From positions 1-64,000 of the forward strand of contig NZ_AYMP01000029.1 of assembly GCF_000633515.1 (NCBI RefSeq): a DNA stretch of 64,000 nucleotides, given 5' to 3'. Positions 1 to 9,057 of this stretch are shown here, piece after piece. The first letter of the stretch is position 1. Every line of letters begins with the position of its first letter. The translations under genes and the position numbers were made by a program. The stretch is from Morganella morganii H1r. Lineage in GTDB: Bacteria > Pseudomonadota > Gammaproteobacteria > Enterobacterales > Enterobacteriaceae. The notes under the pieces are model-generated. The model made no database searches. It was given only the letters and a program-made list of their open reading frames with translations, and was not told the DNA's origin.

Positions 1-1770
1 GACTGTGCTTTATCCGCTGTCAGCTGTGCAATCTGTTTTTCCAGGGCGGTTTTATCCGCTGCCAGGGTGCTGAGTTCTTTTTTCAGCTTATCGCCCTGTG
101 CTGCGGCGGCTTTATCCTGACTGACCAGCTGATCCGCCAGTTTCTGCTTTTCTGCCTCGGCATTTTTCAGCTTCTGCTCAGTATCCGTCAGGCTGCGGGT
201 GATTTTTGCCAGATCGGCATTTTTATCGCTCAGCAGCGCCGCATTTTTCTCAGACTGTGCTTTATCCGCTGTCAGCTGTGCAATCTGTTTTTCCAGGGCG
301 GTTTTATCCGCTGCCAGGGTGCTGAGTTCTTTTTTCAGCTTATCGCCCTGTGCTGCGGCGGCTTTATCCTGACTGACCAGCTGATCCGCCAGTTTCTGCT
401 TTTCTGCCTCGGCATTTTTCAGCTTCTGCTCAGTATCCGTCAGGCTGCGGGTGACTTTTGCCAGATCAGCATTTTTATCACTCAGCTGCGCGATATTTTT
501 TTCGGCCTGTGCCTGCTCTTCGGTCAGACGGGTGATTTGCCCGGTCAGCGCCACTTTATCGGCGGTCAGTGCTGTCAGATCTTTTTGCAGCCGCGCATTC
601 AGCTGCTGGTTATCAGTGGTTTTCTGCAGTAATTCAAGCGCAATAAGCTGTTTTTCTGCAGCACTTGCTTTCAGCTGTTTTTCCAGCTCCGCTACCTGTG
701 CGGCGGTTTTCTCCATTTCCGCTGTTTTTGCATTCAGCAGTTCGCTGTTTTTGGCTGAAGCACTGCTTTTGTCTGCGGTCAGTGCGGTGATCTGTTTTTC
801 CAGTGCCGCTTTTTCTGCCGTCAGATCCCCGAGGGATTTTTTCAGCGCTTCACTCTGTTTCACACTTTTGCTGCCCTGCTCCGCCAGCTGCGCGGTCAGT
901 GCCAGTTTTTCGGTATCACTTTGTTTCAGCTGACTTTCTGTTGCTGTCAGCTGTTGCGTAATTTTTGTGAGATCGGCATTTTTACTGCTGAGCAGTGCAA
1001 CGCTCTCTTCTGCCCGGCGCTTCTCTGAATTCAGCTGTGCAACCTGTTTTTCAAGCGCGGATTTATCCGCAGTCAGCGCGGTGATCCGTTTTTCCAAATC
1101 AGCTGACTGTTTGCCGTTTTCGGTTTCCTGAGATTGCAGTTTTGCTGCCAGGCGCTGTTTTTCGGCATCCTGAGCCTGCAGTTGTTTTTCCAGCTCAGCC
1201 TGCTGCTGCGCGATTTTTGCCATACCGGCATTTTTATCCTGCAACAGGGCGAGATTTTTTTCCGCCTGTGCATTATCAGATTTCAGTCCGGCTACCTGTT
1301 TTTCCAGCGCGGTTTTTTCTGCTGTCAGTGCGTCCAGATCTTTTTTCAGTACATCACGCTGTTTACTGTTTTCACCGGTCAGCGCGAGGATGTTGTCACT
1401 CAGCTGCTGTTTTTCCGCATCCCGCTGAGCCAGCTGTTTTTGCAGCTCAGCCAGCTTCTGCGTGACTTTTGCCATATCGGCATTTTTATCCTGCAACAGG
1501 GCGAGATTTTTTTCCGCCTGTGCATTATCAGATTTCAGTCCGGCTACCTGTTTTTCCAGCGCGGCTTTTTCTGCTGTCAGTGCGTCCAGATCTTTTTTCA
1601 GTACATCACGCTGTTTACTGTTTTCACCGGTCAGCGCGAGGATGTTGTCACTCAGCTGCTGTTTTTCCGCATCCCGCTGAGCCAGCTGTTTTTCCAGCTC
1701 AGCCAGCTTCTGCGTAATTTTTGCCATATCGGCATTTTTGGTTTCCAGCAACGCGACGTTTTTATCTGAT
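1..1770 (-). repeat. Tandem 252-bp repeats inside the coiled-coil gene
   Basis: A landmark (complement of the KNAD codons) recurs at 218, 470, about 722 (degenerate), 977, 1229, 1481 and 1733. The spacing is 252 bp, with one extra codon across the degenerate unit. Bases 1-202 are identical to 253-454, and the units at 1229 and 1481 differ at very few positions. 252 bp is 84 residues, exactly 12 heptads, so changes in copy number keep both the reading frame and the coiled-coil register. The array continues past the left edge. Confidence 0.9.
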
Positions 1771-2780
1771 ATCGCTTTTTCTTTATTCAGTGCCGCAATC
1801 TGTTTTTCAAGATCGGCTTTTTCTGCTGTCAGGGCCGTAACCTGACTTTCAGCCCGGCCAAAACGGGCCAGGTTTTCGCTTATCTGCTGATTGAGTGAAT
1901 CAATCGTTTTGCGGTTCTGTTCCAGCTCTGCGGTCAGTTTGGCGTTATCGCCTTTTGCCGCAGCCTGTAACTCATTATTTGCCAGAGTCAGGTTTTTCAG
2001 TTCTGTCTCTTTTTTCGCAATATCCGCCAGCACCTGTTCATAATCACGCTGAACATTCCGGTACTTTTCGTTCAGTGACGCCAGTTCGCGTTTCACATCC
2101 TGTAATGTCAGGCGGGTGAGATGCAGCTGTTTCTGCGGATCCGACGGCGTAAACCAGGTTTCCGGTTTCAGCACACGGCCAACCGTCAGCGGCAGATCAG
2201 AGAAATACGTCATTGAACGGAAAGGTTCACCCAAAACGGTAAACAGGACTTCCGGTGTAAGAGTCAGTGAGGAGGTCATGCGGGAAGGAACGGGTGAGAA
2301 CACAAATCCGCCGTGGTTCCCGCTCCACTTCTGGCTGTCACGGACCAGATATGCCGGAGACCACTGCGGGTATCCGATCGGAACCGGATTTGTCACAACA
2401 ACCGGTTCCCTGACCACAATATTGTCACATTGTGCCGGTACAGCGGGTACCGGGGTTGTTGTGTCCGTTTTCTGTACAGCAGCTGTTTGTGTCCGGCCTT
2501 CCTGCGCGGACGAAACAGCGCGTTTTTTTGTACGGGCAGCTTTACGTGTGCCCTGACGCTGTGACTGAGTGGCCTTACCCGCCGTGTTTACCGGCGGGGT
2601 AACCCGCTTTGCGGGATACCGGTCAGGTTGCTGTACTGATACCGGAAAATTGCCTGATGCTTTTTCAGTCTGAATATAACGGTCAAAATCTTCAATAACC
2701 TGATTAAATTCAGATGCAGTTGCCGGTTGCACTGCCGCAAACAATGCGACAGTAATACACAACCTGATGTTCAGTCTCAT
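1..2780 (-). CDS. Long exported coiled-coil repeat protein (partial, C-terminus beyond the left edge)
   Basis: An open frame starts at the ATG at 2780 and runs leftward out of the window (about 926 residues visible). It begins with a clear signal peptide (MRLNIRLCITVALFAAVQPATA). A Lys/Arg/Thr-rich linker follows, then a non-repeat section containing WSGNHGGFVFSPVPSR, then hundreds of residues of heptad-like coiled coil rich in Glu, Lys, Leu, Ala and Gln. The coiled coil is made of 84-residue repeats carrying motifs such as KNADLAKIT and LTAEKAALEKQ. The start codon overlaps the stop of the upstream lipoprotein gene by 4 bp (ATGA), so the two are probably made together. I do not recognise a named family. 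Export and a rod-like shape are inferred; a periplasmic spacer or surface fibre partner of the lipoprotein is possible but unproven. Confidence 0.8.
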   Translation of the reverse strand, partial: MRLNIRLCITVALFAAVQPATASEFNQVIEDFDRYIQTEKASGNFPVSVQQPDRYPAKRVTPPVNTAGKATQSQRQGTRKAARTKKRAVSSAQEGRTQTAAVQKTDTTTPVPAVPAQCDNIVVREPVVVTNPVPIGYPQWSPAYLVRDSQKWSGNHGGFVFSPVPSRMTSSLTLTPEVLFTVLGEPFRSMTYFSDLPLTVGRVLKPETWFTPSDPQKQLHLTRLTLQDVKRELASLNEKYRNVQRDYEQVLADIAKKETELKNLTLANNELQAAAKGDNAKLTAELEQNRKTIDSLNQQISENLARFGRAESQVTALTAEKADLEKQIAALNKEKAISDKNVALLETKNADMAKITQKLAELEKQLAQRDAEKQQLSDNILALTGENSKQRDVLKKDLDALTAEKAALEKQVAGLKSDNAQAEKNLALLQDKNADMAKVTQKLAELQKQLAQRDAEKQQLSDNILALTGENSKQRDVLKKDLDALTAEKTALEKQVAGLKSDNAQAEKNLALLQDKNAGMAKIAQQQAELEKQLQAQDAEKQRLAAKLQSQETENGKQSADLEKRITALTADKSALEKQVAQLNSEKRRAEESVALLSSKNADLTKITQQLTATESQLKQSDTEKLALTAQLAEQGSKSVKQSEALKKSLGDLTAEKAALEKQITALTADKSSASAKNSELLNAKTAEMEKTAAQVAELEKQLKASAAEKQLIALELLQKTTDNQQLNARLQKDLTALTADKVALTGQITRLTEEQAQAEKNIAQLSDKNADLAKVTRSLTDTEQKLKNAEAEKQKLADQLVSQDKAAAAQGDKLKKELSTLAADKTALEKQIAQLTADKAQSEKNAALLSDKNADLAKITRSLTDTEQKLKNAEAEKQKLADQLVSQDKAAAAQGDKLKKELSTLAADKTALEKQIAQLTADKAQ

Positions 2781-3238
2781 AACCCGTTAACCTTCTCCAG
2801 GGTATTCTCAATAGACAGAACAGAATAATAACGAACCTGGGCGCACATCACTTTGGTTTTCGCTTCAATCGACATCTTCAGTAATTTAAGCGTATCCGGA
2901 CTGGCGGTTCTTTCGAGCTGACGATACAGTTTGTTGATCTGGCTGATTTCACTGAAACCGGCGACCATCTGACTGTAATCTTTCGGAGAGATCGTTTTTA
3001 GTGAGTCGAGTTCTTTGACACACATACTCAGCTCAGGCGAAATCAGTCCGGAGGGTTGCTGCAATTCAGGTTTTGGCAAAGGTGCTGTCGTTCTCACCGG
3101 CTCCTGCTCCGCCGGCTGAACCGGTTGTGCCGCAGGCTTCGGCGCAGAGGGTGTCGTTAATGAACAACCTGACAGGGTTACAACGCCTCCTAACAGGAGT
3201 ATCCCCGCCATTTTGTTCAGTGCTGTCTTGGATAACAT
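2777..3238 (-). CDS. Small lipoprotein, unknown function
   Basis: This 153-residue protein has a typical lipoprotein signal: MLSKTALNKMAGILLLGGVVTLSGC, with lipobox LSGC. A Pro/Ala-rich tether of about 40 residues follows, then a helical domain with two Cys (near SMCVKEL and VMCAQVR) that could form a disulfide. The residue after the lipid Cys is Ser, which usually allows sorting to the outer membrane. Its stop overlaps the start of the coiled-coil gene by 4 bp, so the two form an operon. I recognise no named family. Confidence 0.8.
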   Translation of the reverse strand: MLSKTALNKMAGILLLGGVVTLSGCSLTTPSAPKPAAQPVQPAEQEPVRTTAPLPKPELQQPSGLISPELSMCVKELDSLKTISPKDYSQMVAGFSEISQINKLYRQLERTASPDTLKLLKMSIEAKTKVMCAQVRYYSVLSIENTLEKVNGL

Positions 3239-4120
3239 AGTTTCACCTTAGAGAAATAATTTGGCCACTGCTGCGTTGTGCAAAAATAGGCACCAATTGT
3301 ATAGCCAGAGCCGGGGAAAATAAACTCTGACGTGTCACAACTCAGCCTTATGTAACATACACTACGTCACGGGCAAGTCTGAACTATTTGTTTTTTGTTA
3401 TCCGGACACCTTACTGCAGCCGCACAATCTGAATTTCCACGCTTGTCAGCGTCAATGGTTTGGCATCGTTATTATTCTGCTCTGCTGCTCTGTTTATCAC
3501 AGGCGAGAACATAAATTAGTCAGTTTGCTTTACAAAACCGTACCGGGATATTTGCCGGACATTTTGTAACAAGTTTTAAAAATAAGTATCACCCGGTATC
3601 TGTTCACCATAAAAAAATATAAGCACAGTTGTACCTGAAGCGGCATTATATCTTATTCACGAATAAAATCGATTAACCGCCGCAGACGACCATTCTGTAA
3701 ATATGAAAATAAAACGACAGATACAGAACAAATACATAACCACCTGTTATCCCGGATGATTCACGGCAGTATAAATCAATAGTCCCGTTATGGATTCTCT
3801 TTTTTTCAATTATGCGACCGGGATTCCGTTCCTTTTTCCGGACTGATTATTATCATTATTTTCGTTGTAATCTATTATATTCTTATAATTTAAAAGTGAC
3901 AGAATTTATCAGGTTTATTACGCATTATATGATTAGTAACGCTATCAAACTGTACATTATCATTCTGCTTCTGTGGTATCCCTGAATTATCAATACCGAC
4001 ACATTTTTCTCTCATATTGAGAGAAAGCAGGACAGAAAACTTCGCCGTTTCCTGCCGGATGCCCTTATTTTTTTTACCTCAGTCACAAATTCCCCGATAA
4101 ATTGCTGTTTTTCTCTCTGC
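3239..4120. other. Non-coding AT-rich region upstream of xdhA
   Basis: About 0.9 kb without a credible gene. It must hold the leftward promoter of the lipoprotein operon and the control region of xdhABC. Four TTATCA half-sites lie at 3850-3855, 3906-3911, 3957-3962 and 3987-3992, about 130-270 bp before the sigma54 promoter. They match half of the palindrome seen upstream of ygeW and ygfK. In AT-rich DNA some of these are expected by chance. I see no RNA gene or mobile-element end. Confidence 0.5.
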
Positions 4121-4137
4121 TGGCGTATTTATTGCTT
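4121..4137 (+). promoter_or_regulatory. Sigma54 (-24/-12) promoter of xdhABC
   Basis: The sequence TGGCGTATTTATTGCTT has GG and GC with exactly 10 bp between them, as sigma54 RNA polymerase requires. The -12 element TTGCT is near-perfect. The transcript would start near 4147, about 35 bp before the xdhA ATG. YgeV, a sigma54 activator encoded nearby, is the obvious candidate activator (inference). Confidence 0.75.
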
Positions 4138-4181
4138 GTTTTTCTGCATGCTTACTTTTTCCTGAAGCCGGAGAAATAATA

Positions 4182-6488
4182 ATGTCTGAAGCAGTCGGAA
4201 AACGCGCGCTGGGTACACCTTACCTGCGCGTTGATGCTCTGAGCAAAACATCAGGGCGGGCGCGCTATACGGATGATCTGCCGATGCCGGGTATGCATTA
4301 CGCCAAATATGTCCGCAGCACGATTGCCCACGGAATGGTAACTTCTGTGGATATATCACGGGCGCTTGCCATGCCGGGCGTGGTCGCGGTATTCACCTGT
4401 GACGATGTGCCGCAGATCCCGTTCGCCACTGCCGGTCACGCCTGGTCTCTGGAACCGGCTAAACGCGACGTGGCAGACCGCCTGCTGCTGAACCGCCATG
4501 TGCGCCACCACGGCGACGGTGTGGCGATTGTGGTTGCCCGTGACGAACTGACCGCCGAAAAAGCGGCGGCACTCGTCAGCGTCACTTATGACGAATTTCC
4601 GGTTATCACCTCACCGGAAGCGGCACTGGCCGCAGATGCCCCGCAAATCCACAGCAGCGGTAACCTGCTGAAGCGCACCGCAATCAATGCGGAAAGTGCC
4701 AGAGCAACAGTCAGCCGGTCGCCGTTTCAGTTCCGTGGTCATTTTGATACTCCGGTGGTTCAGCACTGTCATATGGAAGGCGTTACCTGCTACGCCTGGC
4801 AGGAAGCGGATAATAAGATTTCCGTGGTATCGAGCACCCAGATCCCGCATATCGTCCGCCGTGTGACAGGCCAGGCGCTGGATATTCCCTGGTCGCATAT
4901 CCGGGTGATTAAGCCGTATATCGGCGGCGGTTTCGGCAATAAACAGGATGTGCTGGAAGAGCCGATGGCCGCCTGGCTGACCCTGAAACTCGGCGGTATT
5001 CCGGTGAAAGTGGAGCTGAGCCGCGAAGAGTGTTTCTTTGCCTCGCGCACCCGTCACGCCTTCCATATTGATGCGGAGATGGGGCTGACCGCCGACGGCA
5101 CACTGAACGGCTATCATCTTGATGTTCTGTCCAATACCGGCGGCTATGCCTCTCACGGGCACTCCATCGCGGCAGCGGGCGGGAACAAAATCCCGTACCT
5201 GTATCCGCGCTGCGATTACGGCTATTCCGCCGCCACCGTCTATACCAACTACCCGTCAGCGGGCGCAATGCGCGGCTACGGGGCACCACAGGTCACGTTC
5301 GCCCTTGAATGCCTGATGGATGATGCCGCCGCACAGCTGAATATTGACCCGGTGGATATCCGTCTGCGCAATGCGGCGCGATCCGGTGACTGCAACCCGG
5401 TCAACAAGAAAACCATTTACAGTGCGGGGCTGATTGAATGCCTGAAGCGCGGTAAAGCACTGTTCGGCTGGGATGAACGTAAAGCAGAAGCGCTGGCAAC
5501 ACGCGGGGATATCCGCCGGGGTGTCGGCGTGGCCTGTTTCAGCTATTCATCCAACACCTATCCGGTCGGTGTGGAAATTGCCAGTGCCCGTCTGCTGATG
5601 AACCAGGACGGTAATATCAATGTGCAGGTCGGCGCAACAGAAATCGGCCAGGGCTCGGATACCGTGTTCTCGCAGATGGTGGCGGAAACCCTCTGTGTCC
5701 CCGTCAGTACCATTCAGATGATCTCCACCCAGGATACGGATATCACCCCGTTTGACCCCGGCGCGTTCGCCTCACGGCAGAGTTATGTCACCGCACCGGC
5801 GCTGAAAGAAGCGGCGCTGTCACTGCGGCAGAAAATCCTCGATCACGCTTCGCTGATGACACATCAGGCCGCGTTTAATATGACCATTCTCGACGGCAAT
5901 GTCGTGCTTGAAGCGCAGCCGGATGTGGTTGTCACCACTGTCGCGGAAGTGGCAATGCACAGTTTTTATCATCAGGAGATCGGCGGCCAGCTCTCTGCTG
6001 AATCCTCTCATAAAACACAAACCAACCCGCCGGCTTTCGGCTGTACTTTTGTCGATGTCACCGTGGATATTCCGATGTGTCAGGTAACCATTAACCGGAT
6101 CATCAATATGCATGATTCCGGCCGGATCCTGAACCCGCAGCTGGCGGAAGGCCAGGTCCACGGCGGGATGGGAATGGGGATCGGCTGGGCGCTGTTTGAA
6201 GAGATGCTGATTAACGGGAAATCCGGGGTTGTTCATAATCCGAACCTGCTCGACTACAAAATGCCGACCATGGTTGACCTGCCGGATCTGGAGTGCGGGT
6301 TTGTCGAAACCTACGAGCCGCAGTCCGCTTACGGCCACAAATCCCTGGGGGAACCGCCGATTATTGCACCGGCTGCCGCTATCCGTAACGCCGTGCGTAT
6401 GGCGACGGGTATTTCTGTCAATACTATCCCGCTGACACCAAAACGGCTGTACCGGGAATTTGTTAATGCCGGGCTTATCAGGGGGTAA
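4182..6488 (+). CDS. xdhA: Xanthine dehydrogenase, molybdenum-binding subunit XdhA
   Basis: A 768-residue protein close to E. coli XdhA (about 752). It holds the molybdopterin cytosine dinucleotide site that hydroxylates xanthine or hypoxanthine. Visible family motifs are GRARYTDD near the N-terminus, the cofactor loop YIGGGFGNKQ (about residue 246), AMRGYGAPQ (about 362) and the C-terminal LGEPPIIAPAAA, which carries the catalytic Glu. It is the first gene of xdhABC, 5 bp from xdhB. The chosen ATG follows GGAGAAATAAT, and the protein aligns with E. coli from GTPYLRVDALSK. It probably forms a cytoplasmic three-subunit enzyme with XdhB (FAD) and XdhC (2Fe-2S), feeding purines into the ygf/yge pathway. 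Confidence 0.95.
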   Translation: MSEAVGKRALGTPYLRVDALSKTSGRARYTDDLPMPGMHYAKYVRSTIAHGMVTSVDISRALAMPGVVAVFTCDDVPQIPFATAGHAWSLEPAKRDVADRLLLNRHVRHHGDGVAIVVARDELTAEKAAALVSVTYDEFPVITSPEAALAADAPQIHSSGNLLKRTAINAESARATVSRSPFQFRGHFDTPVVQHCHMEGVTCYAWQEADNKISVVSSTQIPHIVRRVTGQALDIPWSHIRVIKPYIGGGFGNKQDVLEEPMAAWLTLKLGGIPVKVELSREECFFASRTRHAFHIDAEMGLTADGTLNGYHLDVLSNTGGYASHGHSIAAAGGNKIPYLYPRCDYGYSAATVYTNYPSAGAMRGYGAPQVTFALECLMDDAAAQLNIDPVDIRLRNAARSGDCNPVNKKTIYSAGLIECLKRGKALFGWDERKAEALATRGDIRRGVGVACFSYSSNTYPVGVEIASARLLMNQDGNINVQVGATEIGQGSDTVFSQMVAETLCVPVSTIQMISTQDTDITPFDPGAFASRQSYVTAPALKEAALSLRQKILDHASLMTHQAAFNMTILDGNVVLEAQPDVVVTTVAEVAMHSFYHQEIGGQLSAESSHKTQTNPPAFGCTFVDVTVDIPMCQVTINRIINMHDSGRILNPQLAEGQVHGGMGMGIGWALFEEMLINGKSGVVHNPNLLDYKMPTMVDLPDLECGFVETYEPQSAYGHKSLGEPPIIAPAAAIRNAVRMATGISVNTIPLTPKRLYREFVNAGLIRG

Positions 6489-6493
6489 CTGCC

Positions 6494-7372
6494 ATGTATG
6501 ATTTTGAAACGTATCACCGCGCGGAGAGTGTCGCACATGCAGTCTCACTGCTGACGGCGGATCCGCAGGCCAGATTACTGGCGGGCGGAACGGATGTGCT
6601 GATCCAGCTTCATCACCTCAATGAACGTTTCCGCCGTATTGTGGATATTCATGATTTGCCGGAATTACGCGGGATCAGCTGTGATGATGCGGGGCATATC
6701 CGTATCGGCTCCGCGACCACCTTCTCCGAACTGATTGACAGCCCGGTGATCAATAAATGTCTGCCCGCACTGAGTGAAGCGGCAGCCACCATTGCCGGAC
6801 CGCAGATCCGCAATGTTGCCACTTACGGCGGCAATATCTGTAACGGTGCCACCAGCGGCGACTCCGCCTGTCCGTCTCTGGTTTATCAGGCAGAGCTGGA
6901 GATCGCCACCCCGGACGGCATCCGCCGCAGACCACTGCGCGGCTTTCATACCGGCCCGGGCAAAGTGGCCTTTGAACCGGGCGAATTGCTGATTGCGTTT
7001 CATTTCTCCCCGGAGAATTACCGCGGTAAAGGCTCCGCCGCTTACAAATATGCCATGCGCGGCGCGATGGATATCGCCACCATTAACTGCGCGGCACTGT
7101 GTGATATCAGAGAAGGACGTTTTGAGGAACTGCGCCTCGCCTTCGGGGTTGCCGCACCGACACCGGTCCGCTGTGAACACGCGGAAGCGGCTGCGCTCGG
7201 AAAACCGGTCACCGCAGACACCCTGAAAGCCGTCAGTCAGGCTATTGAACAGGATGTGGCCCCGCGCACGTCATGGCGGGCAGAAAAAGAGTTCCGTTTA
7301 CACCTGATCCGTGTCCTGAGCGAACGGGTGATCCGCGCGGCGGCTGAACGTACGGGAGAAAAAATCGCATGA
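6494..7372 (+). CDS. xdhB: Xanthine dehydrogenase, FAD-binding subunit XdhB
   Basis: 292 residues, the same length as E. coli XdhB and alignable throughout. It belongs to the CO dehydrogenase/xanthine dehydrogenase FAD-subunit family. [11 protein letters not shown] (about residue 30) and [16 protein letters not shown] (about 109) are the two FAD-binding loops. It passes electrons from the Fe-S subunit to NAD+ or another acceptor. Its last codons overlap the start of xdhC by 4 bp (ATGA), indicating coupled translation and fixed stoichiometry. Confidence 0.95.
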   Translation: MYDFETYHRAESVAHAVSLLTADPQARLLAGGTDVLIQLHHLNERFRRIVDIHDLPELRGISCDDAGHIRIGSATTFSELIDSPVINKCLPALSEAAATIAGPQIRNVATYGGNICNGATSGDSACPSLVYQAELEIATPDGIRRRPLRGFHTGPGKVAFEPGELLIAFHFSPENYRGKGSAAYKYAMRGAMDIATINCAALCDIREGRFEELRLAFGVAAPTPVRCEHAEAAALGKPVTADTLKAVSQAIEQDVAPRTSWRAEKEFRLHLIRVLSERVIRAAAERTGEKIA

Positions 7373-7848
7373 ATATCAAAGAATGGAAAACCATCAGCTG
7401 CACACTCAACGGACAGGTACGGGAACTGACGGTGTCACCGGCAGCCCGGTTGTCCGATGTCCTGCGTGAACAGGGGCTTATCAGTGTCAAACACGGCTGC
7501 TCGGTCGGCGAGTGCGGTGCCTGCACGGTACTTATCGACGGTATCGCGGTGGATACCTGTCTCTATCTGGCAGTCTGGGCGGACGGTAAGCAGATCCGTA
7601 CCGCCGAAGGTGAGATGAAGCACGGTAAACCGTCTGCGGTTCAGCAGGCTTATGCCGACAGCGGCGCGGTACAGTGCGGGTTCTGCACCCCCGGCCTGAT
7701 TATGATGACCACCGCCCTGCTGGAAAAACACAAAGGGCAGACCCTGACTATCCGTCAGATCCGCCACGGCCTGGCCGGTAACCTGTGCCGTTGCACCGGT
7801 TATCAGATGGTTGCCAATGCAACGGATAAACTCCAGCGTAACCAGTAA
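7369..7848 (+). CDS. xdhC: Xanthine dehydrogenase, 2Fe-2S subunit XdhC
   Basis: 159 residues, as in E. coli XdhC. It has a plant-type 2Fe-2S motif, [16 protein letters not shown] followed by DTC, and a second all-helical 2Fe-2S motif, [10 protein letters not shown] with GNLCRCTGY. All eight cluster cysteines are present. It carries electrons from the Mo site of XdhA to the flavin of XdhB. Its start overlaps the end of xdhB by 4 bp. This is the last gene of the xdh operon; the next gene is convergent. Confidence 0.95.
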   Translation: MNIKEWKTISCTLNGQVRELTVSPAARLSDVLREQGLISVKHGCSVGECGACTVLIDGIAVDTCLYLAVWADGKQIRTAEGEMKHGKPSAVQQAYADSGAVQCGFCTPGLIMMTTALLEKHKGQTLTIRQIRHGLAGNLCRCTGYQMVANATDKLQRNQ

Positions 7849-7875
7849 ACCGCAGAAAGCAGATACCACCGGTCT

Positions 7876-8247
7876 TCAGGACGGCGGTGTCTGCTGCTGT
7901 AAAAGTACCGGCAGGGCATGTTCTTCCCCCCAGCTTTTCAGCATCAGTAAGATCGGTACCAGCGACTGCCCGGCGTCCGTCAGACTGTATTCCACTTTCG
8001 GCGGCACCTCTGCATAGACCTTACGGTGGACAAGCCCCGCCATCTCAAGCTCCCGTAACTGTTTTGTCAGCATACGAGGGGTAATAAACATCAGGAGCCG
8101 TTTCAGTTCGTTAAAGCGTTTGGTACCGCTTATCAGATGGTAAAGGATCATTCCCTTGCCCTTCCCGCCCATCATTTCCAGTGTTGCCTCAACCGGACAG
8201 GCTTCATAGGCATACGATTCATAGCGCGTCTTTCTGACAGTATCCAT
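7876..8247 (-). CDS. HxlR-family transcriptional regulator (likely regulator of nfsB)
   Basis: A winged-helix regulator of the HxlR type: CPVEATLEMMGGK at the N-terminus, RFNELKR and ITPRMLTKQLRELE as recognition region, and YSLTDAGQSL as wing. I prefer the ATG at 8247 (123 residues), which has AGG six bases upstream, over the in-frame TTG at 8265. It is divergent from a nitroreductase, a common HxlR arrangement in which the regulator answers electrophiles or quinones. Oddity: the usual Trp of the GGKW-K motif is Gly here (GGKGKGMIL). The gene pair interrupts the xdhABC-ygeV order known from E. coli. Confidence 0.82.
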   Translation of the reverse strand: MDTVRKTRYESYAYEACPVEATLEMMGGKGKGMILYHLISGTKRFNELKRLLMFITPRMLTKQLRELEMAGLVHRKVYAEVPPKVEYSLTDAGQSLVPILLMLKSWGEEHALPVLLQQQTPPS

Positions 8248-8344
8248 TTTGTACCTATATACCAAAAATGTACGTACTTGTTAAAAACATATCATAGTTT
8301 ATCATTGCGCCGGTTAATGTAAATTACCTTATAAGGACGTCATC
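8248..8344. promoter_or_regulatory. Divergent hxlR/nfsB promoter region with GTAC repeats
   Basis: The 97-bp gap holds GTAC at 8251, 8270 and 8274, embedded in GGTAC and TGTACGTAC on either side of an AT-rich spacer. HxlR-type operators often contain paired GTAC halves, so this is a reasonable operator candidate covering the regulator's own start region. The ribosome site TAAGGA for nfsB sits at 8331-8336. Confidence 0.4.
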
Positions 8345-8998
8345 ATGACCATCACTCAGGCTGTAATGCAGCGTTATTCCACCAAATCCTTTGATCCGGC
8401 GAAAAAAATCAGTGATGAGGTGATGAACAGTATCAAAACATTGCTGCGCTACAGCCCGTCCAGCGTCAATATCCAGCCGTGGCACTTCATTATTGCGGCC
8501 AGTGAGGAAGGGAAAAACCGGATCGCCGCATCCACCCATCCGGGCTTTGAGTTTAATACCGCAAAAATCACCGATGCCTCACATGTTGTGCTGCTGTGCG
8601 CAAAAACAGATGTTGATGAAGCCTACATGAACAGCGTGCTGGACCAGGAAGACAAAGACGGCCGTTACGCCACGCCGGAGCACAAAGCAATGAACAACAG
8701 CGGCCGGACTTTCTTTGTTAATCTCCATAAAGAGACACTCGGTGATCTGCCGCACTGGGCGGCAAAACAGGTTTTCCTGAACATGGGGACATTACTGCTG
8801 GGTGCGTCCGCACTGGGTGTGGATGCTGTTCCGATGGAAGGGATGGATTTTAATACCCTGGATACAGAATTTGGTTTATCCGCCAAAGGGCTGGCACCGG
8901 TGGCCGTTGTGTCCCTCGGTTACCGCAAAGAGGATGACTTTAACGCTGCACTGCCGAAATCCCGTCTGCCGGAAGAGCAGATCATAACCGTTATCTGA
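8345..8998 (+). CDS. nfsB: Oxygen-insensitive NAD(P)H nitroreductase / dihydropteridine reductase
   Basis: 217 residues, the same length as E. coli NfsB, with shared segments RYSTKSFD, LLRYSPSSVNIQPWHF (FMN phosphate and flavin ring contacts), DQEDKDGRYATPEHKA, GASALGVDAVPMEG and the C-terminal LPKSRLPEEQ. It is a homodimeric cytoplasmic FMN enzyme that reduces nitroaromatics and quinones with two electrons. It is divergent from an HxlR regulator, which probably controls it. It ends 7 bp before a strong bidirectional terminator. Confidence 0.93.
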   Translation: MTITQAVMQRYSTKSFDPAKKISDEVMNSIKTLLRYSPSSVNIQPWHFIIAASEEGKNRIAASTHPGFEFNTAKITDASHVVLLCAKTDVDEAYMNSVLDQEDKDGRYATPEHKAMNNSGRTFFVNLHKETLGDLPHWAAKQVFLNMGTLLLGASALGVDAVPMEGMDFNTLDTEFGLSAKGLAPVAVVSLGYRKEDDFNAALPKSRLPEEQIITVI

Positions 8999-9004
8999 TA
9001 CGAA

Positions 9005-9039
9005 AAAGCCGCACGGACCGGCAACATCCGTGCGGCTTT
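9005..9039. terminator. Bidirectional intrinsic terminator between nfsB and ygeV
   Basis: A 13-bp perfect stem (AAAGCCGCACGGA with TCCGTGCGGCTTT) and a 9-nt loop lie between two convergent genes. Read leftward the stem is followed by TTTTTCG, a good U-tract for ygeV. Read rightward the stem itself ends in TTT. Confidence 0.85.
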
Positions 9040-9057
9040 GGCACACATTTTCTTCCG

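Noticed and set aside
218-1740. CRISPR array, because of the regular repeats
   Set aside because: The 252-bp units are coding and contiguous in one frame, with no short repeat-spacer pattern.
451-2564. Several rightward open frames across the repeat region (for example 1134-1769 and 2116-2556)
   Set aside because: They are antisense shadows of the leftward coiled-coil gene, with Phe/Ser/Cys-rich composition and repeats copied from it.
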